A stretch of 64,000 nucleotides of DNA. Source: SAR86 cluster bacterium AG-349-I13. Its GTDB lineage: Bacteria; Pseudomonadota; Gammaproteobacteria; Magnimaribacterales; TMED112. The notes beneath the pieces were generated by a model. The model had not been told where the DNA came from, did no database searches, and saw nothing but the letters and a program-made list of their open reading frames with translations. Positions 8,269 to 17,405 of this stretch are shown piece by piece. The position numbers and the translations under genes are program-made. The DNA is taken from assembly GCA_003278815.1 (NCBI GenBank), contig QCDB01000002.1, positions 44,735 to 108,734 on the forward strand, given 5' to 3'. Numbering within the stretch: the first letter of the stretch is position 1; each line of letters opens with the position of its first letter.

Positions 8269-8556
8269 ATGTCAAAGGTTACTAAAGAATTATCAAATCT
8301 AAATAAAATGTTATCAAATATGCATAATGATTTAGGTTTGTCGGGTCTAAATCCTACGGAACAATATATATTTCTTAAAATAATCGATGAAATTGAAACC
8401 AACAGCACATGCAGCATGCTCAAAGCAGTTGAGGTTGCAGATAAATCCCGATCTACAGTTTATAAAACTATAAGAAAATTAGTTAACATAGGTGTTCTCT
8501 CTATTGAAAATTCATCTTCAGATAAAAGATCGTTTTTACTTAAACCACTAATATAA
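8269..8556 (+). CDS. small winged-helix (MarR/BlaI-type) DNA-binding protein
   Basis: 95 residues. An N-terminal helix (VTKELSNLNKMLSNMHND) leads into a winged helix-turn-helix: LNPTEQYIFLKIIDEI, then CSMLKAVEVADKSRSTVYKTIRKLVNIGVL as the recognition helix, then a wing with SSSDKRSFLL. The Asp-Lys-Arg-Ser turn is typical of MarR-like wings. It lacks any ligand-binding domain. It has a usable AAAGGG nine bases before the ATG. It precedes the membrane protein and NatAB-like exporter and may control them, although a TATAAT at 8552-8557 suggests the following gene also has its own start point. Confidence 0.72.
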   Translation: MSKVTKELSNLNKMLSNMHNDLGLSGLNPTEQYIFLKIIDEIETNSTCSMLKAVEVADKSRSTVYKTIRKLVNIGVLSIENSSSDKRSFLLKPLI

Positions 8557-8557
8557 T
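8552..8557 (+). promoter_or_regulatory. -10 box before the 8570 membrane protein
   Basis: A perfect TATAAT overlapping the stop codon of the winged-helix gene, 12 bases before the next ATG. This would give an mRNA with roughly five leader bases for the exporter operon. Confidence 0.4.
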
Positions 8558-8569
8558 TTAACTAAAACA

Positions 8570-9124
8570 ATGAATAAATTCATTGAAATTTCAATTTATA
8601 CATTCATTTTTCATATTCTTTGTTATGTTCTTTGGTTAGTTCTTATAGTCCCTGCAGAAGGGCCTACTAATATTGAGGAATTGGGCAGCTTAGTCTATCT
8701 GCCACATGCAGGTAGAGTTCTACCAGTTATATTTTTTGGGTGGCAAGCTATACCAGCAGTCCTAGTGGCAGAATTTCTTGAATGGGAATTCTTATGGTCA
8801 GGAGGTGACTTTTATAGAGGCACTATTGCAACCACTATTTCAACGCTTGCAGTTTTATCAACATGGTTTATTTTCTTTCTTCTGGGATTAGATTTAAATC
8901 AATCCGATGTCTTAAAAAACACGAATTGGAAGCACGTTTTCCTATTTATTTTCGTAGCTTCACTATTAAATGGTTTGGGTAATGGGGCATGGTATGCTTC
9001 AATATTTGATGAAACAGATGCATTAATATCTGTAAGATTTATGGTTGGTGATGTTGTCGGCGCAACAATTATGTTAGTTATGCTGGTATTGTTTTACCCA
9101 ATGTTTAAAAATTTTCAAAAATGA
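8570..9124 (+). CDS. multi-pass membrane protein resembling a MASE1-type sensor domain
   Basis: 184 residues with five or so hydrophobic segments. The segment LVYLPHAGRVLPVIFFGWQA and the closing VRFMVGDVVGATIMLVMLVL recall the MASE1 membrane sensory domain (the family's 'P-x-GxRLL..FGWR' start and 'GDxxGxLLxxP' end). No kinase, GGDEF or other output domain is attached, so it could be a stand-alone sensor or a small carrier. Its stop overlaps the ATG of the ABC ATPase gene by four bases (ATGA), so the two are translationally coupled and it may be a partner of the exporter. The family assignment is by eye and tentative. Confidence 0.6.
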   Translation: MNKFIEISIYTFIFHILCYVLWLVLIVPAEGPTNIEELGSLVYLPHAGRVLPVIFFGWQAIPAVLVAEFLEWEFLWSGGDFYRGTIATTISTLAVLSTWFIFFLLGLDLNQSDVLKNTNWKHVFLFIFVASLLNGLGNGAWYASIFDETDALISVRFMVGDVVGATIMLVMLVLFYPMFKNFQK

Positions 9125-9879
9125 TACAAGTAAAAAATTTATCTAAACAATTTAAAGCTCCCACAGAAGAAAAGGGTTTATTTGGTCCAAAGAAAAAACC
9201 CTTTTGGGCTGTAAAAGATTTGAATTTTGAAATTACAAAAGGGTCTGTTGCAAGTATATTAGGTCCTAATGGATGTGGGAAGACTACAACATTAAGGATG
9301 ATTGCTGGTATGTTAACTCCTTCAAGAGGCACAGTTTTTGTGGACTCAGTTGACGTGAGAAAGGATAAACAAACGGTAAAATCGAAGATTGGATATATGA
9401 CAAACAATACTTCTTTGTACGATCGATTAAGCGTAATTGAGACAGTAAAATTCTTTGCAGAACTTAATCAAATTCCGTCAGACGTATATATGCCCCGTGC
9501 TGAAAAACTTTTTGATCAACTTGATATGCGAAAATATTTAAATAAACGTATTGCTGACTTAAGCACAGGCATGAAACAAAAAACATCAATTGTTAGGACT
9601 CTTATACACGATCCTGATTTGATTGTTTTAGATGAGCCTACTACTGGTGTCGATGTTACTGGACAATCAGTTATTGTTGATCTTATTAAATCTATTAAGG
9701 ATTCTGGTAAAACTTTAATTTTCTCTACTCATCAACTTAATGAAGTCAGGGATATAGCTGATCAAATAGTTGTAATGAAATCAGGAGAGAAGATTTTTGA
9801 CGGAAATAATAATGAATTTCAAAAACTTGATAGAAACAAGAATTTTACTGAAATATTTATGGAGTTAGTCAATGAATAA
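9121..9879 (+). CDS. ABC transporter ATP-binding protein, NatA-like
   Basis: 252 residues. Walker A GPNGCGKT (residues 48-55), Q-loop region GYMTNNTSLYDRL, signature LSTGMKQK (147-154), Walker B LIVLDEPTTG (167-176) and the H-loop in STHQLNEV. The insert with GLFGPKKKPFWAVKDLNF near the N-terminus is typical of NatA, the ATPase of sodium/drug exporters. The protein energises the ABC-2 type permease encoded immediately downstream with an eight-base overlap. Located at the cytoplasmic face of the inner membrane. Confidence 0.9.
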   Translation: MIQVKNLSKQFKAPTEEKGLFGPKKKPFWAVKDLNFEITKGSVASILGPNGCGKTTTLRMIAGMLTPSRGTVFVDSVDVRKDKQTVKSKIGYMTNNTSLYDRLSVIETVKFFAELNQIPSDVYMPRAEKLFDQLDMRKYLNKRIADLSTGMKQKTSIVRTLIHDPDLIVLDEPTTGVDVTGQSVIVDLIKSIKDSGKTLIFSTHQLNEVRDIADQIVVMKSGEKIFDGNNNEFQKLDRNKNFTEIFMELVNE

Positions 9880-11080
9880 ATGGCAAGTACTACTAGTAAA
9901 AGAAATAAAGCATCTTTTTAGAGATACAAAAACTATAGTTCAAACTGTTGTTGTTCCAACTTTTATAACACCTTTGTTGATTGGAGGTATATTCTGGTAT
10001 GTTGGTTCTATAGCTACAGAAGAAACAAAAAAAACGTATGAGGTTAGTGTATATTCTTCCTCTAACTCAGTTTTAATTGATGAATTAAATAAATCAGACA
10101 GATTAATTGTGTCACAAGAAGATTCTGTTGTTTCTGTTATTGATGCTGTAACTCAAGATAATAGTGAAATTGGATTAGTCTTTGATGAAGATTTTGAGGA
10201 AGATTTAAAATTTAATACCAGTGCAAAGTTAACTATCTATTCCAAAGATATTGATACTTTCTCTCAGGCACAATCTTTAGTTTTAAATATAGTTGATAAT
10301 TATGAGGAGAACATCAGAACTAGCCGTTTAGAATTATTAGATCTCGATGAAAACTACGTTAATCCAATAACTATAGATGAAGAAGATTTAACAACTGAGG
10401 AAGAGTCTGCAGGCTCAATATTTGGAGCGATATTAGCCTTATTCTTTGTAATGTATGTGATCAGTGGATCTATGTATCCAGCAATTGATTTAGGTGCAGG
10501 AGAAAAGGAAAGAGGGACTATGGAAACTCTAATATCCACTAATATCTCATCAGTAGACATCATTATTGGAAAAATGCTATCAGTAACATCTTCCGCAATA
10601 CTTACTGCGACATTTTCAATGTTAGGTTTTGCAATACCATTAATCGTAATATTTATGTTTTATTCTGATTCCATAAATGAATATTTATTCGGATTACTAA
10701 GCGCAATTGTAAATCCCGTTGCTTTATTAGGAGTATTTGTACTCATAGTCCCATTAAGTGTATTCATGGGCGCATTTTTACTTGCTATATCTGTTTACGC
10801 TAAAACTCCCAAAGAGGCAGGCTTATTGTTGGGCAATGTACTAATTGTTTTTATCATTCCTTGCTACATTCCATTGATAAATCCCGGACTAGAGTTAGAT
10901 TTTGTTGGAGCACTAATACCTTGTTATAACTTAGCTCTAATAACCAATAATTTAATAGCAGGTACGGTAGACTGGTTCCTTTATTCTATAGCCCTTATTT
11001 CAACAATTATTTATTGTTGTGTAGCTATTTATATTACATACATCATGTTTGACGATGAAAATGTAATATTTAGAAGTTAA
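9872..11080 (+). CDS. ABC-2 type permease, NatB-like
   Basis: 402 residues: one N-terminal membrane segment (VVVPTFITPLLIGGIFWYV), a ~150-residue extracytoplasmic domain with an acidic surface, then about six membrane segments. The coupling motif GAGEKERGTMETLI between the first two C-terminal segments is the hallmark of the NatB/ABC-2 exporter family. With the preceding ATPase it should form an exporter; NatAB exports sodium, but relatives export antibiotics or other compounds, so the substrate here is not known. It shares its last base with the ATG of the next gene (TAATG). Confidence 0.88.
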   Translation: MNKWQVLLVKEIKHLFRDTKTIVQTVVVPTFITPLLIGGIFWYVGSIATEETKKTYEVSVYSSSNSVLIDELNKSDRLIVSQEDSVVSVIDAVTQDNSEIGLVFDEDFEEDLKFNTSAKLTIYSKDIDTFSQAQSLVLNIVDNYEENIRTSRLELLDLDENYVNPITIDEEDLTTEEESAGSIFGAILALFFVMYVISGSMYPAIDLGAGEKERGTMETLISTNISSVDIIIGKMLSVTSSAILTATFSMLGFAIPLIVIFMFYSDSINEYLFGLLSAIVNPVALLGVFVLIVPLSVFMGAFLLAISVYAKTPKEAGLLLGNVLIVFIIPCYIPLINPGLELDFVGALIPCYNLALITNNLIAGTVDWFLYSIALISTIIYCCVAIYITYIMFDDENVIFRS

Positions 11081-11709
11081 TGCAAGTAATAAATACTCCT
11101 ATATCTCCTTACGCACAAAATGCACCAATAGCATATTGTGAGGAAACTCAAAAATGTATCTTTATTGACCCAGGAGATGAAATTGATAAGTTAATTCAAG
11201 TTCAACAAAATTTAAGTTTAATTCCAGAATATATTTTTATAACTCATGGACACATAGATCATGCTGGGGCCGCAAAGGAACTAGCAGATAAGCTTAATCT
11301 AGATATTATCGGACCACATATTGATGATAATTTCTTACTTCAAGCACTTGAGATTCAAGGTCAGATGTATGGTATGAAAGCTCAAAATTTTACTCCAGAT
11401 AAATGGCTAAATCATGGAGATACTGTCACATTTGGTAATCAAATATTGGATATTAAACATTGTCCAGGACATGCACCTGGACATGTTATTGGTATAAATC
11501 ATAAAGCAAAAAAAATTATTGCTGGAGATGTTTTATTTAATGGAAGTATAGGAAGAACAGATTTACCACAAGGTAATTATCAAGATCTAATCGATTCTAT
11601 ACATAATCATCTATTAGTTTTAGATAATTCATACCTAGTACATTGTGGTCATGGCCCAGATACGTCTATTGGGCATGAACGTGAGACGAACCCTTTTTTA
11701 AATGCTTAA
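11080..11709 (+). CDS. metallo-beta-lactamase-fold hydrolase, YcbL/GloC-like
   Basis: 209 residues, glyoxalase-II subfamily of the metallo-beta-lactamase fold. The metal motif THGHIDHAG (His56, His58, Asp60, His61) is followed by CPGHAPGH, AGDVLFNGSIGRTDLP and a final HCGHGP, giving a complete two-metal site. The short length without the C-terminal helical domain matches type II glyoxalase II enzymes such as YcbL rather than GloB. It probably hydrolyses a thioester such as S-lactoylglutathione. It belongs to the operon of the NatAB-like exporter and tadA, joined by overlaps on both sides. Confidence 0.88.
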   Translation: MQVINTPISPYAQNAPIAYCEETQKCIFIDPGDEIDKLIQVQQNLSLIPEYIFITHGHIDHAGAAKELADKLNLDIIGPHIDDNFLLQALEIQGQMYGMKAQNFTPDKWLNHGDTVTFGNQILDIKHCPGHAPGHVIGINHKAKKIIAGDVLFNGSIGRTDLPQGNYQDLIDSIHNHLLVLDNSYLVHCGHGPDTSIGHERETNPFLNA

Positions 11710-12154
11710 TTCTGTATCACAAAAAATATTTAAAGAAGTTATTGAATTATCTAAACGAAATTTATCTGATAACAAAGTGCCTATTGCAGCAATTATCTTT
11801 GATTATAAAAAACAACAAATAGTTGCTAAAGCTGTGAATACCGATTCTCCTATTGGGCATGCAGAATTAGAAGTAATTAGAGAAGCACTTAACATTAAAC
11901 AATCAAATCGTTTAGATGATTGTGATATCTATGTAACTATAGAGCCATGTTTAATGTGCGCAACTGCTATAAGTAAATGTCACTTGAGAAGAATATATTT
12001 TGGAGCAGAGGATGAAAAGGGTGGAGCTATACTGAATGGTCCAAGAATTTTCATGAATGAAAATTTAAAGAATGTTGAAGTCATTTCTCATATAGAAGAG
12101 AAAGTTACCAGCAATTTACTTAAAAAGTTCTTCAGATCAAAAAGAAATAAATAA
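11702..12154 (+). CDS. tadA: tRNA-specific adenosine deaminase
   Basis: 150 residues, cytidine-deaminase fold. Zinc/catalytic motif His-Ala-Glu at residues 53-55 and PCLMC at 82-86; the following KCHLRRIYFGAEDEKGGA matches the TadA pattern of RI-x-x-FGA-x-D-x-K-x-GA. The enzyme converts A34 of tRNA-Arg(ACG) to inosine. The C-terminal LLKKFFRSKR resembles the FFRxxR end of TadA. It is last in the operon and overlaps the hydrolase by eight bases. TadA is preferred over guanine or cytosine deaminase because of the EPCLMC context and tail. Confidence 0.85.
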   Translation: MLNSVSQKIFKEVIELSKRNLSDNKVPIAAIIFDYKKQQIVAKAVNTDSPIGHAELEVIREALNIKQSNRLDDCDIYVTIEPCLMCATAISKCHLRRIYFGAEDEKGGAILNGPRIFMNENLKNVEVISHIEEKVTSNLLKKFFRSKRNK

Positions 12155-12162
12155 AAGAAAGT

Positions 12163-12168
12163 TATAAT
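12163..12168 (+). promoter_or_regulatory. -10 box of the dihydroorotase gene
   Basis: A perfect TATAAT eight bases before the ATG at 12177. There is no Shine-Dalgarno sequence, so the mRNA is probably leaderless or nearly so. Confidence 0.55.
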
Positions 12169-12176
12169 AAAAATCT

Positions 12177-13496
12177 ATGTCTCATCATGATCTTATCCTT
12201 AAAGGAGGTACGGTTTTCCTACCGGAAGGCAGAACAATAACTGATATTGGTGTCAATGATGGGAAAATAACAAAAATAGGTTCATGCACAACTGCTGAAG
12301 AGACTATTGATTGCTCAAATCTATTCATTTTTCCTGGACTAATTGATACACAATGCCATTTTAGAGAGCCTGGTGGAGAACATAAAGAAACCATTCAAAC
12401 TGGAACTATGTCTGCTGCACTCGGGGGAATTGTAGGAATTTTTGAAATGCCCAATACTAATCCTTTAACAACTACACCAGAAGCATTAGAACATAAGATA
12501 AAAAGAGGTACCGATACTGCTTATACTGATTTTGCATATTATTTTGGTGGTACATATGAAAATTCCAATAACTTAACTGCTTGGGAAAAGTTAGATGGTG
12601 TTTGTGGAATCAAAATATTTATGGGTGCAAGCACTGGAAACCTTCTTTCTGCATCAGATAAAGAAGTTGAAGCTGTTGTAGCAAATGGTAATAGAGTTAT
12701 TGCTGTACACGCAGAAGATGAATATATAATGAATGACAACAAAAAAACCATTCTTAAAGACAGTAATGACGTTGCTATGCATTGTAAGTGGCGTGATGTG
12801 AATAGTTCTCTAAACGCTACTAAACGTGTAGTTGGTCTAGCAAAGAAACATAATAGACATGTTCATGTTTTACATATCACGACAGCAGATGAAATGGAAT
12901 TTTTAAGAAACAATAAAGATACTGCGACAGTTGAAGTGTTGCCCAATCATTTAACACTTCATGCGCCAGATTGTTACGAAGAATTAGGCACATTGGCACA
13001 ACAAAATCCACCAATAAGGGAAAAACATCATCAAGAAGCATTATGGCAAGCAGTCAATGATGGAACAGTTGATATCGTTGCATCCGATCACGCACCTCAT
13101 ACACTTGAGGAAAAATCTGGTACTTATCCTAATACGCCAAGTGGAACACCAGGTGTCCAGACTCTATTACCAATTATGTTAAATCACGCAGCGAACAAAA
13201 AATTATCCTATGAAAAAATTGTAGATTTGATGGCATATGGGCCTATTAAAGTTCACAAAATAAAAAATAAGTGTTTAATTTCTAAGGGTTATGACGCTGA
13301 TTTTACTATTGTTGACCCTAACACTGACCATATAATTACTAATTCTGAACAAGCCTCAAAATCAGCATGGACGCCTTATGACGGAAAAAAAATTAAAGGT
13401 ATGCCTATTATGACAGTTATCCGAGGACATATAGTTATGAGAGAAGGGGAGTTATTAAGCAAGATTACTGCTAAACCAATAGAATTTGATATTTAA
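12177..13496 (+). CDS. pyrC: dihydroorotase (class I type)
   Basis: 439 residues, amidohydrolase fold. Pyrimidine biosynthesis: ring closure of carbamoyl-aspartate to dihydroorotate. Family motifs are [13 protein letters not shown] (residues 54-66), [10 protein letters not shown], the metal-site KIFMGAS lysine region, [10 protein letters not shown], and VASDHAPHT near residue 304 with the catalytic Asp. The first metal histidine of the usual HxH pair is glutamine here (Gln59-Cys60-His61); I believe some other proteobacterial members share this, but I cannot check. A close alternative is another cyclic amidohydrolase (allantoinase/hydantoinase); [14 protein letters not shown] and SDHAPHT favour dihydroorotase. 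It shares its stop with convergent yidD through a TTAA. Confidence 0.85.
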   Translation: MSHHDLILKGGTVFLPEGRTITDIGVNDGKITKIGSCTTAEETIDCSNLFIFPGLIDTQCHFREPGGEHKETIQTGTMSAALGGIVGIFEMPNTNPLTTTPEALEHKIKRGTDTAYTDFAYYFGGTYENSNNLTAWEKLDGVCGIKIFMGASTGNLLSASDKEVEAVVANGNRVIAVHAEDEYIMNDNKKTILKDSNDVAMHCKWRDVNSSLNATKRVVGLAKKHNRHVHVLHITTADEMEFLRNNKDTATVEVLPNHLTLHAPDCYEELGTLAQQNPPIREKHHQEALWQAVNDGTVDIVASDHAPHTLEEKSGTYPNTPSGTPGVQTLLPIMLNHAANKKLSYEKIVDLMAYGPIKVHKIKNKCLISKGYDADFTIVDPNTDHIITNSEQASKSAWTPYDGKKIKGMPIMTVIRGHIVMREGELLSKITAKPIEFDI

Positions 13497-13714
13497 GGCA
13501 CAGGATCATAGCCACTTTCACCCCATGGATGACACTTTAAAATTCTTTTAAAACTTAACCAACTTCCTTTGAATGGCCCATATTTTTGTATAGCTTCTAC
13601 AGCGTACTGTGAGCATGTTGGTGAAAAGCGACAGCTTGGTCCTAACAACGGAGAAATTATAGTTTGATAAATTTTTATTGGAATTATTAATAGAAGGCTA
13701 AAAATTCTTTTCAT
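13493..13714 (-). CDS. yidD: membrane protein insertion efficiency factor YidD
   Basis: 73 residues. The family signature is complete: [16 protein letters not shown], then [16 protein letters not shown] with the conserved cysteines, then [24 protein letters not shown]. YidD assists YidC-dependent insertion of inner-membrane proteins. It normally lies between rnpA and yidC; here it is detached and sits as the last gene of the folE-maf-queD-cysS-thrS operon, sharing one base with thrS. The last four bases overlap the dihydroorotase stop from the opposite strand. Confidence 0.93.
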   Translation of the reverse strand: MKRIFSLLLIIPIKIYQTIISPLLGPSCRFSPTCSQYAVEAIQKYGPFKGSWLSFKRILKCHPWGESGYDPVP

Positions 13715-15660
13715 TAATTTTGTATAGGATTTTTTAATTCTAATAAAAGTTTTTCAAGGAATTCGTCTGTAGCCATTACAATATTTTTATCTGACCCAAG
13801 TGTTCTTACAGAAACAGTATTATCATTAATTTCTTTTTTTCCTATAGCAACGATATAAGGAATTTTTTGCAGGCTATGTTCACGTACTTTATAACTTATT
13901 TGTTCGTTTCTAATATCAAGTTCTGATCTTATGCCTTCATTAACTAATGTGTTATTCAGATTTACTGCATATTCATTCGCATCATCAGTTATTGCTGCAA
14001 GAACTACCTGTGTTGGGGCTAGCCAAAAAGGCAATTTTCCCTCGTAATTTTCTAATAATATACCAATGAACCTTTCAAATGATCCTAGAGCAGCTCTGTG
14101 CAATAATACTGGGGTATATTTCGCGCCATCCTCTCCCACAAAAGTAGAATCAAACCTTCCAGGTAAATTAAAATCTACCTGAAGGGTCCCGCATTGCCAT
14201 TTTCGACCAATTGCATCAGTTAATACAAAATCTAATTTAGGGCCATAAAAAGCTCCGTCTCCTTCATCTATAAAATATTCTAGTTCTAGCTTCTCTATTG
14301 CATCCTCTAAAGCCTTTTCAGCTTTATCCCAACTTGCATCACTCCCAATTCTTTGTTCAGGCCTTGTAGATAATTTAATTTTAAACTCCGTAAAACCTAA
14401 GTCTTTATACATAGCGGAGAGCAGGTCGATAAAGCCTTTTGTTTCACTCTCAATTTGATCTTCAGTGCAAAAGATATGTCCATCATCTTGGGCAAAACCC
14501 CTTACTCTCATTAATCCATGCATTGTTCCAGACGGTTCATATCTATGACATTTTCCAAATTCAGAAAGTCTAAATGGAAGATCTCGATAGGATTTAATTC
14601 CTTGGTTATAAATTTGAACGTGATTCGGACAATTCATTGGTTTAAGTGCATTCGTTCGTTTTTCATTGGCATGCTCTTCATCAATTTCAGTTATGAACAT
14701 ATTTTCTCTATATTTATCCCAATGGCCTGATGTTTCCCATAATTTCCTATCAACAACCTCAGGTGTATTAACTTCGCTGTAACCTGCTCTTTTTTGCATT
14801 TCTCTTACATAACTTTGCAATTGAGTATAGATTGTCCATCCTTTAGGATGCCAAAAAACCATACCTGGTGCTTCCTCCTGAAAATGAAATAGATCCATCT
14901 CTTTTCCCAGTTTTCTATGGTCTACTTGTTCAGCTTTTTCTAATTTTTCTAAATAGCTTTGTAATTCTTTTTTGGTTCTCCAGGCTGTGCCATAAATTCT
15001 TGTGAGCATTGGTTTGGTAGAATCACCGCGCCAATATGCACCTGATACTTTTGTTAATTTAAATTCACCAATTAAATTAAAATTTGGCAGATGTGGTCCT
15101 CTACATAAATCTACAAACCCTGACTTTTCTTGTGTGTAAATTTGAAAATTTTCTGCTTGATCAGAATCTGAAATAATTTCAGCTTTAAAAGTTTCATCTT
15201 GCTTATCAAACAATGAAATTGCATCACTTTTTGAATGGTAAGTTTTTTTGATTGGAGATTGAGTTGACAGAATTTTCTTCATCTCTTTTTCAATTTTTGC
15301 TAAATCATCGATAGATACAGGTTTAGTAGGTAGAAAATCATAATAAAATCCTTGTTCTATTGTAGGTCCAATAGCAAGTTTTGCATCTGGATAAAGGTTT
15401 TTTATTGCACTGGCAAGCACTTGTGCAGCTAATGTGTGACGCATAATTTCAAGCCCATCATCGGATTTGATTGTGATTATGGAAACACTATCATTATCCT
15501 CCAATAGGTCTGATAGGTCTTTTTGTTCGTTATTTATCTCTATTGCAACAGCATCTTTTGCTAATCCAGATCCGATGGCTAACGCTAAATCTGCTCCAGT
15601 GCTACCTTTTGGTAATTGTTTAGAAGATCCATCAGGCAATATTACTTTTATATTTTCCAT
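13714..15660 (-). CDS. thrS: threonyl-tRNA synthetase
   Basis: 648 residues (E. coli 642). Charges tRNA-Thr. Domains in order: N-terminal TGS domain ([17 protein letters not shown]), the editing domain with [18 protein letters not shown] and the [11 protein letters not shown] motif, class II catalytic core with [26 protein letters not shown] (motif 2) and [18 protein letters not shown] (motif 3), and a C-terminal anticodon-binding domain. In most Gammaproteobacteria thrS precedes infC-rpmI-rplT; that neighbourhood is absent here, and the gene lies in an operon between cysS and yidD, overlapping cysS by 13 bases. Confidence 0.97.
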   Translation of the reverse strand: MENIKVILPDGSSKQLPKGSTGADLALAIGSGLAKDAVAIEINNEQKDLSDLLEDNDSVSIITIKSDDGLEIMRHTLAAQVLASAIKNLYPDAKLAIGPTIEQGFYYDFLPTKPVSIDDLAKIEKEMKKILSTQSPIKKTYHSKSDAISLFDKQDETFKAEIISDSDQAENFQIYTQEKSGFVDLCRGPHLPNFNLIGEFKLTKVSGAYWRGDSTKPMLTRIYGTAWRTKKELQSYLEKLEKAEQVDHRKLGKEMDLFHFQEEAPGMVFWHPKGWTIYTQLQSYVREMQKRAGYSEVNTPEVVDRKLWETSGHWDKYRENMFITEIDEEHANEKRTNALKPMNCPNHVQIYNQGIKSYRDLPFRLSEFGKCHRYEPSGTMHGLMRVRGFAQDDGHIFCTEDQIESETKGFIDLLSAMYKDLGFTEFKIKLSTRPEQRIGSDASWDKAEKALEDAIEKLELEYFIDEGDGAFYGPKLDFVLTDAIGRKWQCGTLQVDFNLPGRFDSTFVGEDGAKYTPVLLHRAALGSFERFIGILLENYEGKLPFWLAPTQVVLAAITDDANEYAVNLNNTLVNEGIRSELDIRNEQISYKVREHSLQKIPYIVAIGKKEINDNTVSVRTLGSDKNIVMATDEFLEKLLLELKNPIQN

Positions 15661-16973
15661 TCAGTTTTTCCGTCTACATCTTTTATTGAAACATTCATTT
15701 TACTCAATTTATCTCTGATTTTATCTGCTAATACATAATCTCCATCAATTCTAGCTTGATTTCTTTCATTGATTAATTTTTCTATCTCTTGAATAGTATT
15801 TTTATCGATTGTTGTGTCTTGAGTTGACCCCTCAAAGATATATTTAAAAGTGGCAACTTCATCTTTTATAAATTTAGAATCTTGAACAAAATCTTGCATT
15901 ATTCTTATAGCTTTTGGTGTATTAAGATCGTCAAATAGTGCTGCTGCAATATTAGTAGAAGCGATAAATTTTGGCTCAACAAATTCGTTCTTGTCTATAA
16001 AATCTGAAATTTTATTAGATATGGTTTTTGCTTGATCAAGTAGTGTTTTGCTCCAAGGAATAGGTTGTCTATATTGAGTTGAGAGAAGTGCTAGTCGAAT
16101 ATGGTTTCCCTTATATTCCTTGATTAAGTCTTCTATGTATATAACGTTTCCTAAGGATTTAGACATCTTTTCGCTTTCTAAATTTAAGAATCCATTATGA
16201 ACCCAATATTTAGCAAAATCTCTCGCATTATCTAAACCATTACAAGCACATGATTGTGCAATTTCATTTTCATGATGTGGGAATTTAAGATCATTGCCTC
16301 CTCCATGTATATCAAATGGTATATCTAATGTTATTTCCGACATAACAGAGCATTCAAGATGCCATCCTGGTCTACCATAGCCCCAAGGTGAATCCCATCC
16401 TGGCTCATCCTTTTGCGAGGGCTTCCATAGTGTAAAATCATTCTCATTTTCTTTGTAAGATTCAATTTCTACTCTTTTTCCATGTTCTTGTTCATCAATT
16501 TTTCTACCAGATAAGCAACCATAATTTTTGAATGCATTTACTCGAAATAAAACATTTCCATCAATTTCATATGCTTTTTCAAGTGAAATTAATCTTTCAA
16601 TATACTCGATCATTTCTGTAATAAAGTTTGTTGCAAAGGGCTGAATATCGGGCGGATTAATGCCTATCAATCCTATATCTTGCATATATAAATCAAAATA
16701 TTTTTTAGTAAGTTCTTTGATTGTCAGATTTTCTTCTTTTGCAGCTTTTATTATTTTGTCGTCTATATCAGTAATATTTGAAACGTATGTAACTTTTGGA
16801 TATATGCCTTTTAAGACTTTTGATAATAAGTCTGCTGATATAAAGGCTCTAGCATTACCAATATGGATTTTGTTGTACACAGTAGGGCCACAAGAATAAA
16901 ATTTAACATGATCTGGGTTAAGCGGAATAAATTCCTCTTTCTGTTTAGAGAGACTGTTATATATTGAGAGCAT
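15648..16973 (-). CDS. cysS: cysteinyl-tRNA synthetase
   Basis: 441 residues, class I synthetase. Zinc-binding Cys28 in SCGPT, the ATP motif KIHIGNAR (residues 35-42), the GWHLECS and HGGGNDLKFPHHENE zinc/cysteine-site motifs, and SEKMSKSLGN as the KMSKS loop. The C-terminal helical anticodon region is shorter than in E. coli (461 residues). It abuts queD with no gap and overlaps thrS. The operon therefore mixes pterin enzymes with two tRNA synthetases. Confidence 0.96.
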   Translation of the reverse strand: MLSIYNSLSKQKEEFIPLNPDHVKFYSCGPTVYNKIHIGNARAFISADLLSKVLKGIYPKVTYVSNITDIDDKIIKAAKEENLTIKELTKKYFDLYMQDIGLIGINPPDIQPFATNFITEMIEYIERLISLEKAYEIDGNVLFRVNAFKNYGCLSGRKIDEQEHGKRVEIESYKENENDFTLWKPSQKDEPGWDSPWGYGRPGWHLECSVMSEITLDIPFDIHGGGNDLKFPHHENEIAQSCACNGLDNARDFAKYWVHNGFLNLESEKMSKSLGNVIYIEDLIKEYKGNHIRLALLSTQYRQPIPWSKTLLDQAKTISNKISDFIDKNEFVEPKFIASTNIAAALFDDLNTPKAIRIMQDFVQDSKFIKDEVATFKYIFEGSTQDTTIDKNTIQEIEKLINERNQARIDGDYVLADKIRDKLSKMNVSIKDVDGKTEWKI

Positions 16974-17405
16974 TTAATTCCTATAAAAACCTGCAGAGTT
17001 ACTTTCGTGTTCTGAAACTTCTACTGACATAACTTTAATATCTAAATCACTTAGACTTTTCTCAATAAAATTAAAAGTCAGTTCTGCAAAATATTCACAG
17101 CTAATTTTATCTAACTCTACAATTTTTGCAGTCTTTAAATGCATTGATTTAATTAATTCTATTTCAGGGTCATCTTTCGCAACTAATAATGTATGATCAA
17201 AATTATCTTTCAACCACTCCTCTAGAAAAGTAAATTTACCAAAGTCATAAACCCAATTATTGATATTGAGTGATGCTGATTCTAGAACGATCTTAAAACC
17301 AAGACTGTAACCGTGTAAATACTTACAATTAGACTTGGCTGACCATTGACGAAAAGCACAAGAAAAACCTCTCTCAGGACCATACGTTTTAGTTACTCTA
17401 TACAT
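16974..17405 (-). CDS. divergent 6-carboxytetrahydropterin synthase-family protein
   Basis: 143 residues, T-fold family of 6-pyruvoyl-tetrahydropterin synthase / QueD. Compared with E. coli QueD the alignment runs through FSCAFRQW, SNCKYLHGYS, VYDFGKF, FDHTLLV and VEVSEHES. The catalytic Cys27, the His of the DH pair and the terminal Glu are kept, but the zinc ligands are not: the AAH histidine is Phe18 and the second His of HGH is Tyr33, leaving only His31. It may bind metal differently or carry out another step on dihydroneopterin triphosphate. It lies in an operon with folE, which makes that substrate; queC/queE are not nearby. Confidence 0.78.
   Translation of the reverse strand: MYRVTKTYGPERGFSCAFRQWSAKSNCKYLHGYSLGFKIVLESASLNINNWVYDFGKFTFLEEWLKDNFDHTLLVAKDDPEIELIKSMHLKTAKIVELDKISCEYFAELTFNFIEKSLSDLDIKVMSVEVSEHESNSAGFYRN

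Noticed and set aside
8112..8423. 103-codon minus-strand ORF across the DUF5916 end and the winged-helix gene
   Set aside because: Overlaps two supported genes; the hydrophobic/cysteine-rich product matches nothing.
12185..12751. Two minus-strand ORFs (70 codons each) inside the dihydroorotase gene
   Set aside because: They lie wholly antisense to a gene with complete family motifs, have low-complexity Ser/Pro-rich products and no ribosome sites.
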